Positions 46,087 through 55,509 of a DNA stretch of 64,000 bases are shown here, piece after piece. Where the stretch lies: contig NZ_CANLGX010000005.1 in the NCBI RefSeq assembly GCF_947490415.1, forward strand, positions 62,001 through 126,000. Direction: 5' to 3'. This stretch comes from an uncultured Eudoraea sp. GTDB taxonomy: Bacteria > Bacteroidota > Bacteroidia > Flavobacteriales > Flavobacteriaceae. The notes beneath the pieces are model-generated. The model saw nothing but the letters and a program-made list of their open reading frames with translations, ran no database searches and was not told the DNA's origin. Positions within the stretch are counted from its first letter, which is position 1; every line of letters starts with the position of its first letter. Position numbers and translations under genes: made by a program.

Positions 46087-48855
46087 TTAATCATCTGCTA
46101 TATTTGGAGCAAGCCATTTCCTGGCTTTATCCAACTTAATTTCTTTTCTCCCTGCATAATCTACAAGCTGGTCTTCTGTTATCTTACCCAATCCAAAATA
46201 TCGAGCATCCGGCTGTGCAAAATAATATCCACTTACACTGGCCGCAGGGAACATAGCCAGGTTATCTGTCAATATAACTCCAATCTCCTTATCCACATCC
46301 AGTAATTCCCAAATGGTCAATTTTTCAGTATGATCGGGACAAGCCGGGTAGCCCGGTGCCGGCCTTATTCCCTTGTACTCCTCTTTTATTAAATTTTCAT
46401 TGGAGAGTTGTTCTTTGGCTGAATATCCCCAATATGTTGTTCTTACTTCTTTATGTAAATACTCAGCAAAGGCCTCGGCAAGTCTGTCGGCCAATGCTTT
46501 GATCATAATAGCATTGTAATCATCAAGATTTTTCTCGTATTCTTCAGCAAGTTCCTTCGTGCCAAAACCGGCAGAAACGCAAAAACAGCCTATATAATCC
46601 TGTAATCCTGATTCTTTGGGCGCAATAAAATCTGCCAGGGCTATATTTGGAATACCTTGTCTTTTTTTGGATTGCTGGCGCAGAGTCCTAAAAACAAAAA
46701 GCCTATTTTCCTCTTTTTTGCCAGCAGTTTCGGTATTTAAAGGGTGAGCAATTACTTCAATATCATCATCATTAATGGTATTAGCGCAAAAAAGTCCGAA
46801 AACCGCTTTTGCAGTCAGTAATTTTTCCTTGAAGATCTTTTTCAGCATTGACCGCGCATCTTCATATAACTCCGTAGCCTGGTCACCGACAATTTTATCG
46901 CTTAATATTGCGGGATATTTTCCATGCAAGTCCCAACTTCGGAAAAATGGGGTCCAATCTATAAATTCTTCTAAAAGTTGAAGGTCCATATCCTTTATGA
47001 CCTCTATCCCTAAATTATTGGGTTTTATAATATCAGAGGAATCCCAGTCTATATGAAACTTATTCCTTCTTGCTTCTTCCAGACTTAGGTATTCCTTTTG
47101 TTTCCCTCTACTTAGAAATTTCTCCCTAAACGAAGAATAGTCAGTTTTAACCAGTGCCTTATACTCATCTGCAGAATCTTTCTGTAAGAGGTTGCCTAGC
47201 ACTGTTACGGCCCTAGAGGCATCATTTACATGCACTACGGAGGCACTGTAATGTGGGTCAATCTTTACTGCAGTATGTGCCTTACTTGTTGTTGCCCCGC
47301 CTATTAATAAGGGTATGTTAAACCCCTGGCGTTCCATTTCACGAGCCAGATGAACCATTTCATCCAGAGAAGGGGTTATAAGGCCACTTAACCCTATTAC
47401 ATCTACCTGTTCTTCTTTAGCTTTTTGAATTATTTTTTCAGGTGGAACCATTACGCCCAAATCAATAATTTCATAATTATTACAAGCCAGTACCACACTA
47501 ACAATATTCTTGCCTATATCATGTACATCACCCTTAACCGTAGCCATTAAGATTTTACCTGCAGACTGTGATACACTGTCTTTGTCCTCTTCAATATAAG
47601 GCAATAAATAGGCAACTGCTTTTTTCATTACCCTTGCAGACTTAACTACCTGTGGTAGAAACATTTTTCCACTTCCAAAGAGATCCCCAACAACATTCAT
47701 CCCTTTCATTAAATGACCTTCAATTACCTCAATAGGCTTTGTGACGGCCAATCTTGCCTCTTCCATATCGGCTACAATATATTGGTCTATTCCTTTAACC
47801 AAAGCCCGGGTAATTCTTTCCTGAAGCAGATCTTTTCGCCATGAATCATCCACTTTGCTATCCTTTGCTTTACCCACCACAGTTTCAGCAAAATCGAGCA
47901 GACGTTCTGTGGCGTCATCCCTTCGGTTTAATATGACATCTTCAACCCTATCCAATAAATCTTTTGGAATATCGTCATAGACTTCAAGTATGGCAGGGTT
48001 AACAATTCCCATATTCATACCGGCTTGAATAGCATGGTACAAGAAAACCGAATGCATAGCCTCACGAACTGGTGTATTGCCTCTAAATGAGAAAGATACA
48101 TTACTCACCCCACCGCTAACACTGCAATAAGGAAGGTTTTTCCGTACCCAGGCAGTAGCTTTAAAAAAATCTACAGAATTCTGTTTGTGCTCCTCCATTC
48201 CGGTTGCAACAGGAAAAATATTAAGATCAAAAATGATATCTTCAGGTGGGAAATTTACCCTATTTACCAATATATCATATGATCGTTTGGCTATTTCAAT
48301 CCGTCTCTCAAAATTATCTGCCTGGCCTTTTTCGTCAAACGCCATGATTATTACTGCGGCCCCATAAAGACGAATTAATTTTGCCTGGCGTATAAATTCT
48401 TCTTCTCCTTCCTTTAAACTAATAGAATTGACAATACATTTTCCCTGAACAAGTTGTAATCCGGCCTCAATAATCTCCCATTTTGAGCTATCTATCATTA
48501 TAGGAACCCGTGCTATGTCTGGCTCGGCCATTACCAAGTTCAAAAACCTGATCATGGCTTGCTTTCCATCTATCAGGCCATCGTCCATATTTATATCAAT
48601 AATCTGGGCTCCACCTTCCACCTGGTGCCTGGCTATGTCCAGGGCTTCCTCATATTTTTCTTCTTTAATTAATCGAAGAAACCTTCTTGAACCAGCAACG
48701 TTAGTTCTTTCCCCAATATTTATAAAATTGCTTTCCGGAGTAACAACCAGTGGTTCCAGACCAGCCAACTTAAGAAATCTTGGTTTTGAAATGGAACCGA
48801 TACCAGCCACCAGTTCATTCTCTGAATTCAATTCTATGTTAGTTTTATTACTCAT
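46087..48855 (-). CDS. metH: Cobalamin-dependent methionine synthase MetH, folate/B12/activation part
   Basis: A 922-residue polypeptide carrying the second part of MetH: the pterin (methyl-THF) domain (about 35-300, [12 protein letters not shown]), the helical cap (about 345-420), the cobalamin domain with the axial-ligand motif DVHDIGK at 443-449 (His445), and the C-terminal SAM-dependent activation domain ([12 protein letters not shown] near 835). The homocysteine-binding domain is missing and is encoded by the gene directly upstream, 3 bp away. Methionine synthase is therefore split into two chains, a normal state in Flavobacteriia. Confidence 0.97.
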   Translation of the reverse strand: MSNKTNIELNSENELVAGIGSISKPRFLKLAGLEPLVVTPESNFINIGERTNVAGSRRFLRLIKEEKYEEALDIARHQVEGGAQIIDINMDDGLIDGKQAMIRFLNLVMAEPDIARVPIMIDSSKWEIIEAGLQLVQGKCIVNSISLKEGEEEFIRQAKLIRLYGAAVIIMAFDEKGQADNFERRIEIAKRSYDILVNRVNFPPEDIIFDLNIFPVATGMEEHKQNSVDFFKATAWVRKNLPYCSVSGGVSNVSFSFRGNTPVREAMHSVFLYHAIQAGMNMGIVNPAILEVYDDIPKDLLDRVEDVILNRRDDATERLLDFAETVVGKAKDSKVDDSWRKDLLQERITRALVKGIDQYIVADMEEARLAVTKPIEVIEGHLMKGMNVVGDLFGSGKMFLPQVVKSARVMKKAVAYLLPYIEEDKDSVSQSAGKILMATVKGDVHDIGKNIVSVVLACNNYEIIDLGVMVPPEKIIQKAKEEQVDVIGLSGLITPSLDEMVHLAREMERQGFNIPLLIGGATTSKAHTAVKIDPHYSASVVHVNDASRAVTVLGNLLQKDSADEYKALVKTDYSSFREKFLSRGKQKEYLSLEEARRNKFHIDWDSSDIIKPNNLGIEVIKDMDLQLLEEFIDWTPFFRSWDLHGKYPAILSDKIVGDQATELYEDARSMLKKIFKEKLLTAKAVFGLFCANTINDDDIEVIAHPLNTETAGKKEENRLFVFRTLRQQSKKRQGIPNIALADFIAPKESGLQDYIGCFCVSAGFGTKELAEEYEKNLDDYNAIMIKALADRLAEAFAEYLHKEVRTTYWGYSAKEQLSNENLIKEEYKGIRPAPGYPACPDHTEKLTIWELLDVDKEIGVILTDNLAMFPAASVSGYYFAQPDARYFGLGKITEDQLVDYAGRKEIKLDKARKWLAPNIADD

Positions 48856-48858
48856 TTT

Positions 48859-49878
48859 TTACAATTGAACTCCTTCTGTATCAGAAAAAATAAATTTTCT
48901 AGGTTTATAGTCCTTTGACAATTCAGCAATTGCTGTAATATGTGCGGGTGTAGATCCACAGCATCCTCCAATTATATTTACCAGGCCTTTATCAAGGTAT
49001 TCCTTGATTTCTTCAGCCATCTGATCAGGCGTTTGATCATAAGTTCCAAAAGCATTAGGTAAACCTGCATTAGGATGTGCTGAAATAGCAGCTTCTGTGC
49101 GAAACGCAATAGCGTCTAAATGGGGTACTAACTGCTTTGCTCCCAGAGCGCAATTAAATCCAACAGACAATAAAGGAATATGAGCTATAGATATTAAAAA
49201 TGCTTCTGCGGTCTGCCCGGATAAAGTTCGCCCCGAGGCATCTGTAATTGTGCCGCTAACCATGACCGGCGTTTGAATATTACATGCCTGTTTTACCTCT
49301 TCAATGGCAAAAAGTGCGGCTTTTGCATTAAGTGTATCAAAAATTGTTTCTACCATCAGGATATCTACTCCTCCATCCAGCAGGGCTTCCACCTGTTGTT
49401 TGTAAGCTAATCGCAGTGTATCAAATGAAACTGCCCTAAAACCAGGATCATTTACATCTGGAGACATACTTGCAGTTTTATTGGTTGGACCTATACTTCC
49501 GGCTACAAACCTTTGTTTATCTGGCTCCCTTTTGGTAAACTCTTCGGCTACCTGCTTTGCTATTTTGGCGGACTCATAATTAAGTTCATAAACCAAATCT
49601 TCCATATGATAATCAGCCATGGCAATAGAAGTGCCAGAGAATGTATTCGTTTCCACAATATCTGCACCTGCTTCAAAATATTTTCCATGAATTTCAGCGA
49701 TAGCTTCTGGCTGGGTTAGCGTCAATAGGTCGTTATTACCCTGTAGTGGAAAAGGCCAGTCTTTAAAACGGTTTCCCCTAAAGTCTTCCTCCGTAAATTT
49801 ATAACGTTGCAGCATGGTACCCATAGCACCATCCAGTATCATAATCCGTTCCTTTAGTATATCCTGTATTTTCTTCAT
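48859..49878 (-). CDS. Homocysteine S-methyltransferase domain of MetH
   Basis: A 339-residue stand-alone homocysteine-binding TIM barrel, the first module of MetH. The zinc ligands are in GFNCALG and [11 protein letters not shown] near the C-terminus, and the N-terminal [11 protein letters not shown] is diagnostic. It would activate homocysteine and take the methyl group from the cobalamin on the partner chain. It heads the metH-metF operon behind a SAM-I riboswitch, so it is repressed when SAM is plentiful. Confidence 0.96.
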   Translation of the reverse strand: MKKIQDILKERIMILDGAMGTMLQRYKFTEEDFRGNRFKDWPFPLQGNNDLLTLTQPEAIAEIHGKYFEAGADIVETNTFSGTSIAMADYHMEDLVYELNYESAKIAKQVAEEFTKREPDKQRFVAGSIGPTNKTASMSPDVNDPGFRAVSFDTLRLAYKQQVEALLDGGVDILMVETIFDTLNAKAALFAIEEVKQACNIQTPVMVSGTITDASGRTLSGQTAEAFLISIAHIPLLSVGFNCALGAKQLVPHLDAIAFRTEAAISAHPNAGLPNAFGTYDQTPDQMAEEIKEYLDKGLVNIIGGCCGSTPAHITAIAELSKDYKPRKFIFSDTEGVQL

Positions 49879-50011
49879 ATGTTTCCTTTTTTTTAGGAAT
49901 TACATCGCTTCAATTGGCATGTTCGCCACACCTAACCATTAACATTTAGAAAAGGCATAATCAACATCTTATTCTTAAATGTGATTGTCGGACTATTCTA
50001 TAAATATTATC

Positions 50012-50043
50012 AAGAAAAAATAGGTAAAGACTATAGCCTTTAC
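50012..50043 (-). terminator. Expression-platform terminator of the metH SAM-I riboswitch
   Basis: On the minus strand GTAAAGGC-TATA-GTCTTTAC forms an 8-bp stem (50043-50024) followed by TATTTTTTC. It begins four bases after the 3' strand of aptamer stem P1, the position expected for a SAM-controlled terminator. Confidence 0.8.
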
Positions 50044-50047
50044 TTTG

Positions 50048-50167
50048 TGTTATCTAGCCTTAATTGCCGTAAACAAGCAACATAGTGGTAGAATGTAGCA
50101 CCTTCTTTATAGTTAAAGGGTTGCTAAGGTTTCAACGGGTCTAGTCCCTCCACCTTTCTTGATAACA
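50048..50167 (-). ncRNA. SAM-I (S-box) riboswitch upstream of metH operon
   Basis: Read on the minus strand the region carries the S-box core: P1 5' strand TGTTATC (50167-50161), then GGTGGAGGGACTAGACCC, TGAAACC, GCAACC and AAGGTGCTA, and P1 3' strand GATAACA (50054-50048). These are the conserved SAM-binding and kink-turn blocks of SAM-I. Binding of SAM should favour the terminator just downstream and switch off the homocysteine methyltransferase, metH and metF genes. Confidence 0.93.
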
Positions 50168-50192
50168 ATGTCAATGTTGTAATGAACTTGTG

Positions 50193-50223
50193 CAAAGAAA
50201 CGCCACGTGTCATTTAAAAACAA
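50193..50223 (-). promoter_or_regulatory. Promoter of the metH operon
   Basis: TTG (50223-50221), a 20-nt spacer and TTTCTTTG (50200-50193) on the minus strand match the -33/-7 consensus with one mismatch in the -7 box. Transcription would begin about 20 nt before the SAM-I aptamer. Confidence 0.6.
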
Positions 50224-50428
50224 GGAAAATTTACTTTTTTTGGCTTGAATTCATATTTATCGAGAGGTCTATTGAGATCTTTCTCTTTACTTTCAAGCAT
50301 AAATATGGTCATTACTAAACCTCACCATCAGACTACTATAAAATACTTATTTATTTCTTTTTGCCGTAAACCAGTACTTCTAATTATGCCTGCTAAAGAC
50401 TGCCTGCAAATCAAAAATGGAAACAGAG
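50224..50428. other. Intergenic DNA between the siroheme gene and the metH promoter
   Basis: About 205 bp of AT-rich DNA. I see no credible gene, conserved RNA or terminator with a U tract. A short plus-strand open frame crosses into the siroheme gene on the other strand and has no family features, so I do not call it. Confidence 0.5.
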
Positions 50429-51013
50429 TTATTTTTCAATATTTGAAACCAAAGTCTGTGTTACTTCATTCATTTTATCAACCTTCTGTTCAAAATTTCC
50501 TTTAATTGTTTTTCGATATATATTTAGATTCTGAACCATCCTGCTAATATCTTCCGGTATAACCTCTTCAAAAAATTGTCTCAACCTCTTTGCGGTTGTG
50601 GGAGATTTACCGTTAGTAGATATAGCTATCTTAACATTCCCCTTGGTAACAATCCCACCCATATAAAAATCACAGTAAGGAGGATTGTCCGCAACGTTTA
50701 CCAGTTTATCCATACTTCTGCAATCATTATAAACCTGTATGTTAATATCAGGTTTATCTGTGGTAGCAATAACCAAATGCTTCCCATTAAGAAATTCAGT
50801 ATTGTAAGTGGTTCTGATAAGTTCCACATTATAATTTGCAGCTAACTTTAAAGTGTTTTCTCGAAACAAAGGGGATACCATAGTGATTTTAGCATCCGGA
50901 CTGGACTTAGTTAAAAAGGACAGTTTTTCTTCCGCCACATTACCCCCTCCTACTATCAAAATATGGAGAGATCCTGTCTTCAAAAAAATGGGATATAAAT
51001 TATTCCTTTCCAT
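50429..51013 (-). CDS. Precorrin-2 dehydrogenase (siroheme synthase N-terminal type)
   Basis: A 194-residue protein equal to the N-terminal part of CysG or Met8. The NAD-binding motif ILIVGGGNVAEEKLSFL is at residues 18-34, and NVADNPPYCDFYMGGIV is a typical central segment. It oxidises precorrin-2 to sirohydrochlorin and may also insert iron. Its ATG overlaps the stop of the methyltransferase gene by one base (TAATG), so the two steps are translationally linked and supply siroheme to the adjacent sulfite reductase. Confidence 0.93.
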   Translation of the reverse strand: MERNNLYPIFLKTGSLHILIVGGGNVAEEKLSFLTKSSPDAKITMVSPLFRENTLKLAANYNVELIRTTYNTEFLNGKHLVIATTDKPDINIQVYNDCRSMDKLVNVADNPPYCDFYMGGIVTKGNVKIAISTNGKSPTTAKRLRQFFEEVIPEDISRMVQNLNIYRKTIKGNFEQKVDKMNEVTQTLVSNIEK

Positions 51014-51789
51014 TATTTTGTGATTTGAAATTGATGTTGGTGGCTTATCTGAATTATTTGGGCTCTTTGGTTAACTACTTCGCCTATGACAATGATCGAC
51101 GGGTTGGTTAATTTCTGTTTTTGAACTATACTTTCTATAGAATTAATTGTTCCAATGCCAATCTGTTCTTCTTCTTTTGTTCCATTTTGAATAATTGCAA
51201 CGGGAGTATCTGATTTGTTCTCTTTAATAAATAATTCTACAATAGCTGAGAGTTTTGACATGCCCATTAATATGATCACTGTAGCATTTGATTTAGCAGC
51301 GAGGTAAATATCTGCTGAGAGTTTATGTTCTTTTGTAGTTCCTGTAATTACCCAGAAACTCTCTGCAGACCCACGTTTGGTAACAGGGATATTCTGAATT
51401 GCTGGAACTGCAATACATGAAGATATCCCGGGTACTATAGCTACTTCCAGACCATATTTAGCTGCATAAGTCATTTCCTCTGCCCCACGTCCAAAAACAA
51501 ATGGATCACCACCTTTTAATCGCACAACATGTCCCTGGCTTTGTGCTCTTTGCACTATTAATTCATTAATCTGATCTTGCTGAAAGGCATAACAACCTTT
51601 TCGCTTGCCTACAAAAATGCACTCTGCTTTGAAGGCATATTCTAATAAGGCGCAATCTACAAGTGCATCATAAAGAACCACGTCAGCATCCTGTAATGCT
51701 TTAATTGCCTTCAAAGTTATGAGTTCCAAATCTCCCGGACCTGCACCTACGACCGTTAACCTGGCTCTTTTATGCATTTGTAAGTTCAA
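51013..51789 (-). CDS. cobA: Uroporphyrinogen-III C-methyltransferase
   Basis: A 258-residue SAM-dependent methyltransferase that makes precorrin-2 from uroporphyrinogen III. VGAGPGDLELITLKA is at the N-terminus, VRLKGGDPFVFGRGAEE in the middle, and the VPGISS segment follows. The start could be 51789 or the Met at 51777; both overlap the sulfite reductase stop (by 20 or 8 nt). It corresponds to the C-terminal module of fused CysG and here feeds siroheme synthesis. Confidence 0.95.
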   Translation of the reverse strand: MNLQMHKRARLTVVGAGPGDLELITLKAIKALQDADVVLYDALVDCALLEYAFKAECIFVGKRKGCYAFQQDQINELIVQRAQSQGHVVRLKGGDPFVFGRGAEEMTYAAKYGLEVAIVPGISSCIAVPAIQNIPVTKRGSAESFWVITGTTKEHKLSADIYLAAKSNATVIILMGMSKLSAIVELFIKENKSDTPVAIIQNGTKEEEQIGIGTINSIESIVQKQKLTNPSIIVIGEVVNQRAQIIQISHQHQFQITK

Positions 51790-53860
51790 GTTTTCTGTAG
51801 GATTCTACTTTATTTAAAAAATTCTCAGCATTGGTCAGATAACTTATAGCGAAGGCCTCACTTGGTTCATTTTTATTTAATTGCAATACCAAATCTTCGA
51901 ATGAGGAATTCAGTGCTATTCTACCATTTTCTATAAAATGCATGTTAAAATCCTTTATAATACTGGTATGGGTATTTGTTTTGGTTTTTTCGGCAGTTAA
52001 AAGTGCTTTCGCCGTATTTACCATAGAAGAGTATGAATAATAAATACTTGCAGACCACTTTTGCATGTTAATAGCTTCTTTCGCATTTTTTATCTTTTCA
52101 TCACTTTCAAATAATAATGTAGCTATTAAATCTATTACCACTCCTGCGCACTCACCTATTCCTATCGCTTTTTGATAGCGCTTATTACTTCCCCAATCCA
52201 AATAATCCGCAGGAGATAAATTTTCTATATCTGCAAGTGGCTTAAGAAGTTCATAAAAATAATATTCACCTTTTTCTGCATAATAAGCCTCATAAGACGC
52301 TCCTTTGCCATTGACCTCAAAATCATTGAGTATTTGTCTGAGTGCTTCGGGCCCTCGTTTACTGGGAATCTTAATAACCTTATCTGCAAATAAACCCCGG
52401 CCATTTCCTAAATTACCTCCCCCAAGTAATACCTGCAAAGCTGGAGCCACCAGCTTCTCCTTAGTGCGTATAGACATCCCCTGAAAACCAATATTGGCCA
52501 TTGAATGCTGACCACAGGCGTTCATGCATCCACTAATTTTTATGACCACATCGGCATTGTTTACATATTGGGGGTACTCTTCCCTGATAATGCGCTCTAA
52601 TTCCGAAGCTATCCCCGTACTGCTTGCAATTCCAAGGTTACAGGTATCGGTACCCGGACAAGCTGTAATGTCTAATGCCTTATTATAGCCGGCATCTGCA
52701 AATCCCATTTTCTTAAGCTCGGTATAGAAAAATGGAATCAGGGATTCCCTTACATGAGGGATTAATATATTCTGTCTTAATGTTAAGCGAATTTCACCCG
52801 CCGCATATTTTTCAACCAAATCCGCTAACAATCTGGCCTTATCCGTATAAAAATCCCCTAACATTACCTTTATACCAACAGCTACATATCCGGATTGTTT
52901 TTGTAAAACCAGGTTAGTTGTTTTCCATTGTTCAAAAGCTTTGTTATCAACTATAATTGCATCATGAGCCTGCTTATTTGAAATTAGCACCTTGGGATAA
53001 GTACTACTATCAATAGGGTATTTTTTAAAAGGGACCGCTTTCTTCTCCGCAATTAATAAGTCTTTAAAGGCTTCAAGCCCAAAATCCTTTAAAAGAAACT
53101 TTAATCTTGCTTTAGCCCTGCTCTTTCTTTCACCATATCGGTCAAAAACTCGAACTACAGTTTCCATCATGGGAATAATTTCATTGGCAGGAAGAAAGGA
53201 AAACAGCTCATCTGCATGACGAGGTTGAGATCCCAGGCCACCTCCCAGCATTACCTTAAAACCTTTAACACCTTCCCGAATTTTGGCGATAAAACCAAGG
53301 TCGTGCATATACGAAAGTCCCGTATCTGCATCACTTGAAGAAAAGGAAACCTTAAACTTACGGCCCATTTCCTGACCTATTGGGTTTCTTAAAAAATATT
53401 CAAAAACGGCCTGAGCATAAGGTGAAACATCAAATGGTTCATCCCTGTCAATTCCGGCTGTTTCACTAGCCGTAACATTCCGGACAGTATTACCACATGC
53501 TTCCCTAAGTGTTACGGAATCCTTTTCCAGTTGTGCCCAAAGTTCCGGGGTGCGTTCCAGGTCTACATAATGAATTTGAAGGTCCTGCCGGGTTGTAATG
53601 TGCAGTCTTCCTGTAGAATACTCATCTGCAACATCTGAAATCCTGCGTAATTGCCTGGAGCTTACCTTACCATAGGGTAATTTGATACGTATCATCTGAA
53701 CTCCCGGTTGTCTTTGTCCATATACACCACGGGCCAGGCGCAGACTTCGGAATTTTTCCTCATCAATAGAACCTCCTTTGAACTCCCTTATTTTTTTCTC
53801 GAGTTCAATGATGTCCTTCTCTACAACGGGATTTTCTATTTCGGTTCTAAAACTTTGCAT
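51770..53860 (-). CDS. Siroheme sulfite reductase fused to a C-terminal HEPN domain
   Basis: A 696-residue protein. Residues 1-550 form a nitrite/sulfite reductase hemoprotein with two half-repeats. The [4Fe-4S]/siroheme ligands are Cys401, Cys407, Cys445 and Cys449 (ACPGTDTC and GCMNAC). Residues about 575-690 resemble a HEPN domain: a helix with WSASIYYSYSSMVNTAKALL, then THTSIIKDFNMHFIENG. The ribonuclease motif R-x4-6-H of toxin HEPNs is not visible, so it may be a nucleotide-binding or interaction module. Neighbours (cysH, siroheme genes) indicate sulfite reduction to sulfide. The electron donor is not evident. Confidence 0.92.
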   Translation of the reverse strand: MQSFRTEIENPVVEKDIIELEKKIREFKGGSIDEEKFRSLRLARGVYGQRQPGVQMIRIKLPYGKVSSRQLRRISDVADEYSTGRLHITTRQDLQIHYVDLERTPELWAQLEKDSVTLREACGNTVRNVTASETAGIDRDEPFDVSPYAQAVFEYFLRNPIGQEMGRKFKVSFSSSDADTGLSYMHDLGFIAKIREGVKGFKVMLGGGLGSQPRHADELFSFLPANEIIPMMETVVRVFDRYGERKSRAKARLKFLLKDFGLEAFKDLLIAEKKAVPFKKYPIDSSTYPKVLISNKQAHDAIIVDNKAFEQWKTTNLVLQKQSGYVAVGIKVMLGDFYTDKARLLADLVEKYAAGEIRLTLRQNILIPHVRESLIPFFYTELKKMGFADAGYNKALDITACPGTDTCNLGIASSTGIASELERIIREEYPQYVNNADVVIKISGCMNACGQHSMANIGFQGMSIRTKEKLVAPALQVLLGGGNLGNGRGLFADKVIKIPSKRGPEALRQILNDFEVNGKGASYEAYYAEKGEYYFYELLKPLADIENLSPADYLDWGSNKRYQKAIGIGECAGVVIDLIATLLFESDEKIKNAKEAINMQKWSASIYYSYSSMVNTAKALLTAEKTKTNTHTSIIKDFNMHFIENGRIALNSSFEDLVLQLNKNEPSEAFAISYLTNAENFLNKVESYRKLELTNA

Positions 53861-53973
53861 AATATTATTACCTATATTTCCTATATATTTTATAGATTAA
53901 ACTAAACCAAATGGTCTTAATAATATGTTCCAATTACTCTGTAGACCGGTAGTAAGCTTTTCTTTTTAGTGTT

Positions 53974-54597
53974 CTAGGTGTGTAAACCGCACTCCCTGTT
54001 TTCTAAAACTTTTGTCGGATCAAAGTAGTTGTGTTCGTTTGGCAGCCCTCGTTCATTTAAATAGGCATCCAGGCGTGTGTCATTCCAATGATAAAACGGA
54101 CTTACCTTAAGGACTCCTTCCTTACTTAAGCTTAAAATATTTAATGTATCTCTTAAAGCTGTCTGGCCTTTTCTAAGGTTCGTAAACCACACATCTGGTT
54201 TGTGTTCTGCCATTGCTCTTCGGAAAGGTTCCAGTTTCACCTGTGCTGTAAATTCTTTATGCTTCGGGTCATCAATATCCGGTATCCCCATTACCGCATC
54301 TCTATGTGCAGTGGTCTGCCTGGGAACAAACAATTTAATATTTAAATTCAAACCAGAGATCAATTCTTCTGCGTGTTTGTATGTATTGGGTGTATTATAT
54401 CCGGTATCGCACCATATAACCGGAATATCCGATTTAACCTCAGTAACCGCGTTTAATATGGCCACTTCATACGGTCTGAAGTTGGTAGTAACTACAGATT
54501 TGGAACCATAAAGAATCGCCCAAGAAATAATCTCTTCAGGAGGTATTCCTCTAAAATGATTATTTAAATGTTCTATATCCTGCGTAGACAAACCCAT
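53974..54597 (-). CDS. cysH: Phosphoadenosine phosphosulfate reductase CysH
   Basis: A 207-residue adenine nucleotide alpha hydrolase-fold enzyme. The catalytic C-terminal Cys is in RECGLHT. LYGSKSVVTTNFRP, IPVIWCDTGYNTPNTY and DVWFTNLRKGQTALR are typical of the family. The Cys pairs that bind the iron-sulfur cluster of APS reductases are absent, so PAPS is the more likely substrate. The C-terminal region is about 25 residues shorter than in E. coli. A 113-bp gap without genes separates it from the sulfite reductase, where cysD and cysN often sit in relatives. Confidence 0.92.
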   Translation of the reverse strand: MGLSTQDIEHLNNHFRGIPPEEIISWAILYGSKSVVTTNFRPYEVAILNAVTEVKSDIPVIWCDTGYNTPNTYKHAEELISGLNLNIKLFVPRQTTAHRDAVMGIPDIDDPKHKEFTAQVKLEPFRRAMAEHKPDVWFTNLRKGQTALRDTLNILSLSKEGVLKVSPFYHWNDTRLDAYLNERGLPNEHNYFDPTKVLENRECGLHT

Positions 54598-54619
54598 ATC
54601 TTATTTTTTAAAGTTAAAA

Positions 54620-54882
54620 TTACCTCCCCCATTTAATAGTGTTCCACAAGCGTTCATGTAAAAAATACAGGACCATCTTTGTGACCAATTCTACTAATCC
54701 AATAGAAAATGCAGAGAAAGTTTACCTGTAATAATCCATGATATTATTCTGAAATCTAATGTTCCGATAACACGCCAGCTAATAGACTTTGCAATGCTTC
54801 GTTTTGGTTGTTCAGAAGCGCTATCTGTTTTATAGCTGCTGCTGGCCGCTTCATTATTAATTAAAAATTGGTCTGCAATCAT
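54620..54882 (-). pseudogene. DUF2061 membrane protein gene with one frameshift
   Basis: The ATG at 54882 opens a 62-codon frame ending at 54694 with KSISWRVIGTLDFRIISWIITGKLSL, the first half of a DUF2061 protein. A one-base loss near 54711-54720 then moves the coding to another frame, in which the rest of the family sequence is intact: AFSIGLVELVTKMVLYFLHE, RLWNTIKWGR and a TAA at 54620. The undisturbed second half points to a very recent mutation or a sequencing error. DUF2061 genes often accompany cysteine/sulfate-assimilation genes; the protein is a two-helix membrane protein of unknown role. Confidence 0.82.
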
Positions 54883-54918
54883 TTAATTTCTATTATCCTA
54901 TCGATTTAATAGAGTAAT

Positions 54919-54926
54919 CAAAAATA
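54919..54926 (-). promoter_or_regulatory. -7 box upstream of the DUF2061-cysH unit
   Basis: TATTTTTG on the minus strand matches TAnnTTTG and lies 36 nt before the DUF2061 ATG. No clear -33 TTG is seen; the inverted repeat described next covers that position, consistent with regulator-dependent use. Confidence 0.5.
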
Positions 54927-54939
54927 GAATAATATTTCT

Positions 54940-54972
54940 AAGTAATATGTTAATTATTTTCAAATATTACTT
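54940..54972. promoter_or_regulatory. Candidate Rrf2-family operator
   Basis: AAGTAATAT (54940-54948) and ATATTACTT (54964-54972) form a perfect 9-bp inverted repeat with a 15-nt spacer, in the -33 region of the DUF2061-cysH promoter and 86 bp downstream of the Rrf2 regulator gene. A dimeric winged-helix regulator could bind here. The link is by position only. Confidence 0.5.
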
Positions 54973-55058
54973 TAAGTCTATAGTTTTAGTAGATTTGTTA
55001 AAAAACCAGATAATTATTGCGAATGATTCAGTAGTATATCAAAGATTTTGAAAAATTT

Positions 55059-55472
55059 TTATTCCGATATAAGATCAGCGAGGGTATTATTTCTATATAC
55101 TTCCAGAACACTGTCACGTACCTGAAGCATTAATTTGTGGACAGCGCATTTATTTTCATCCGGGCAGTCGTCACACTTTTCATAAAAGTTAAGGCTTACA
55201 CAAGGGACCATGGCAATTGGTCCTTCCAACACACGAATAACAGTCGTCATATGAATTTCACTGGGGTCCTTTAGCAAATAATAACCGCCTCCTTTTCCCT
55301 TTTTTGATCCTAAAAAGCCTGTGTTACGCAAAGTCAGCAAAATACTTTCTAAAAATTTTTGAGAAATGTTCTCATGTTCCGCAATTTCGGAAATCTGAAC
55401 TGGCTCTCTTTTACTTTGTAATGCCAAATAAGTAAGGGCCTTTAATCCGTATTTTGTCTTTTTAGAAAGCAT
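55059..55472 (-). CDS. Rrf2-family transcriptional regulator
   Basis: A 137-residue winged-helix regulator of the Rrf2 family (CymR/IscR relatives). The N-terminus MLSKKTKYGLKALTYLA and the recognition region ISEIAEHENISQKFLESILLTLR are typical. A Cys-rich segment VPCVSLNFYEKCDDCPDENKC (in part) has four Cys in the place where IscR and NsrR bind an iron-sulfur cluster, so redox or cluster sensing is possible. It lies between the methionine genes and the cysH group, and probably controls sulfur assimilation in line with known Rrf2/CymR roles. Confidence 0.92.
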   Translation of the reverse strand: MLSKKTKYGLKALTYLALQSKREPVQISEIAEHENISQKFLESILLTLRNTGFLGSKKGKGGGYYLLKDPSEIHMTTVIRVLEGPIAMVPCVSLNFYEKCDDCPDENKCAVHKLMLQVRDSVLEVYRNNTLADLISE

Positions 55473-55509
55473 GATGCGAAGATAGCTAAAATAGGAATAT
55501 TCCCATTTC

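Noticed and set aside
50245-50505. An 86-codon plus-strand open frame between the metH leader and the siroheme gene
   Set aside because: Its 3' part is antisense to the siroheme gene, it has no signal or domain, and the sequence looks like chance coding.
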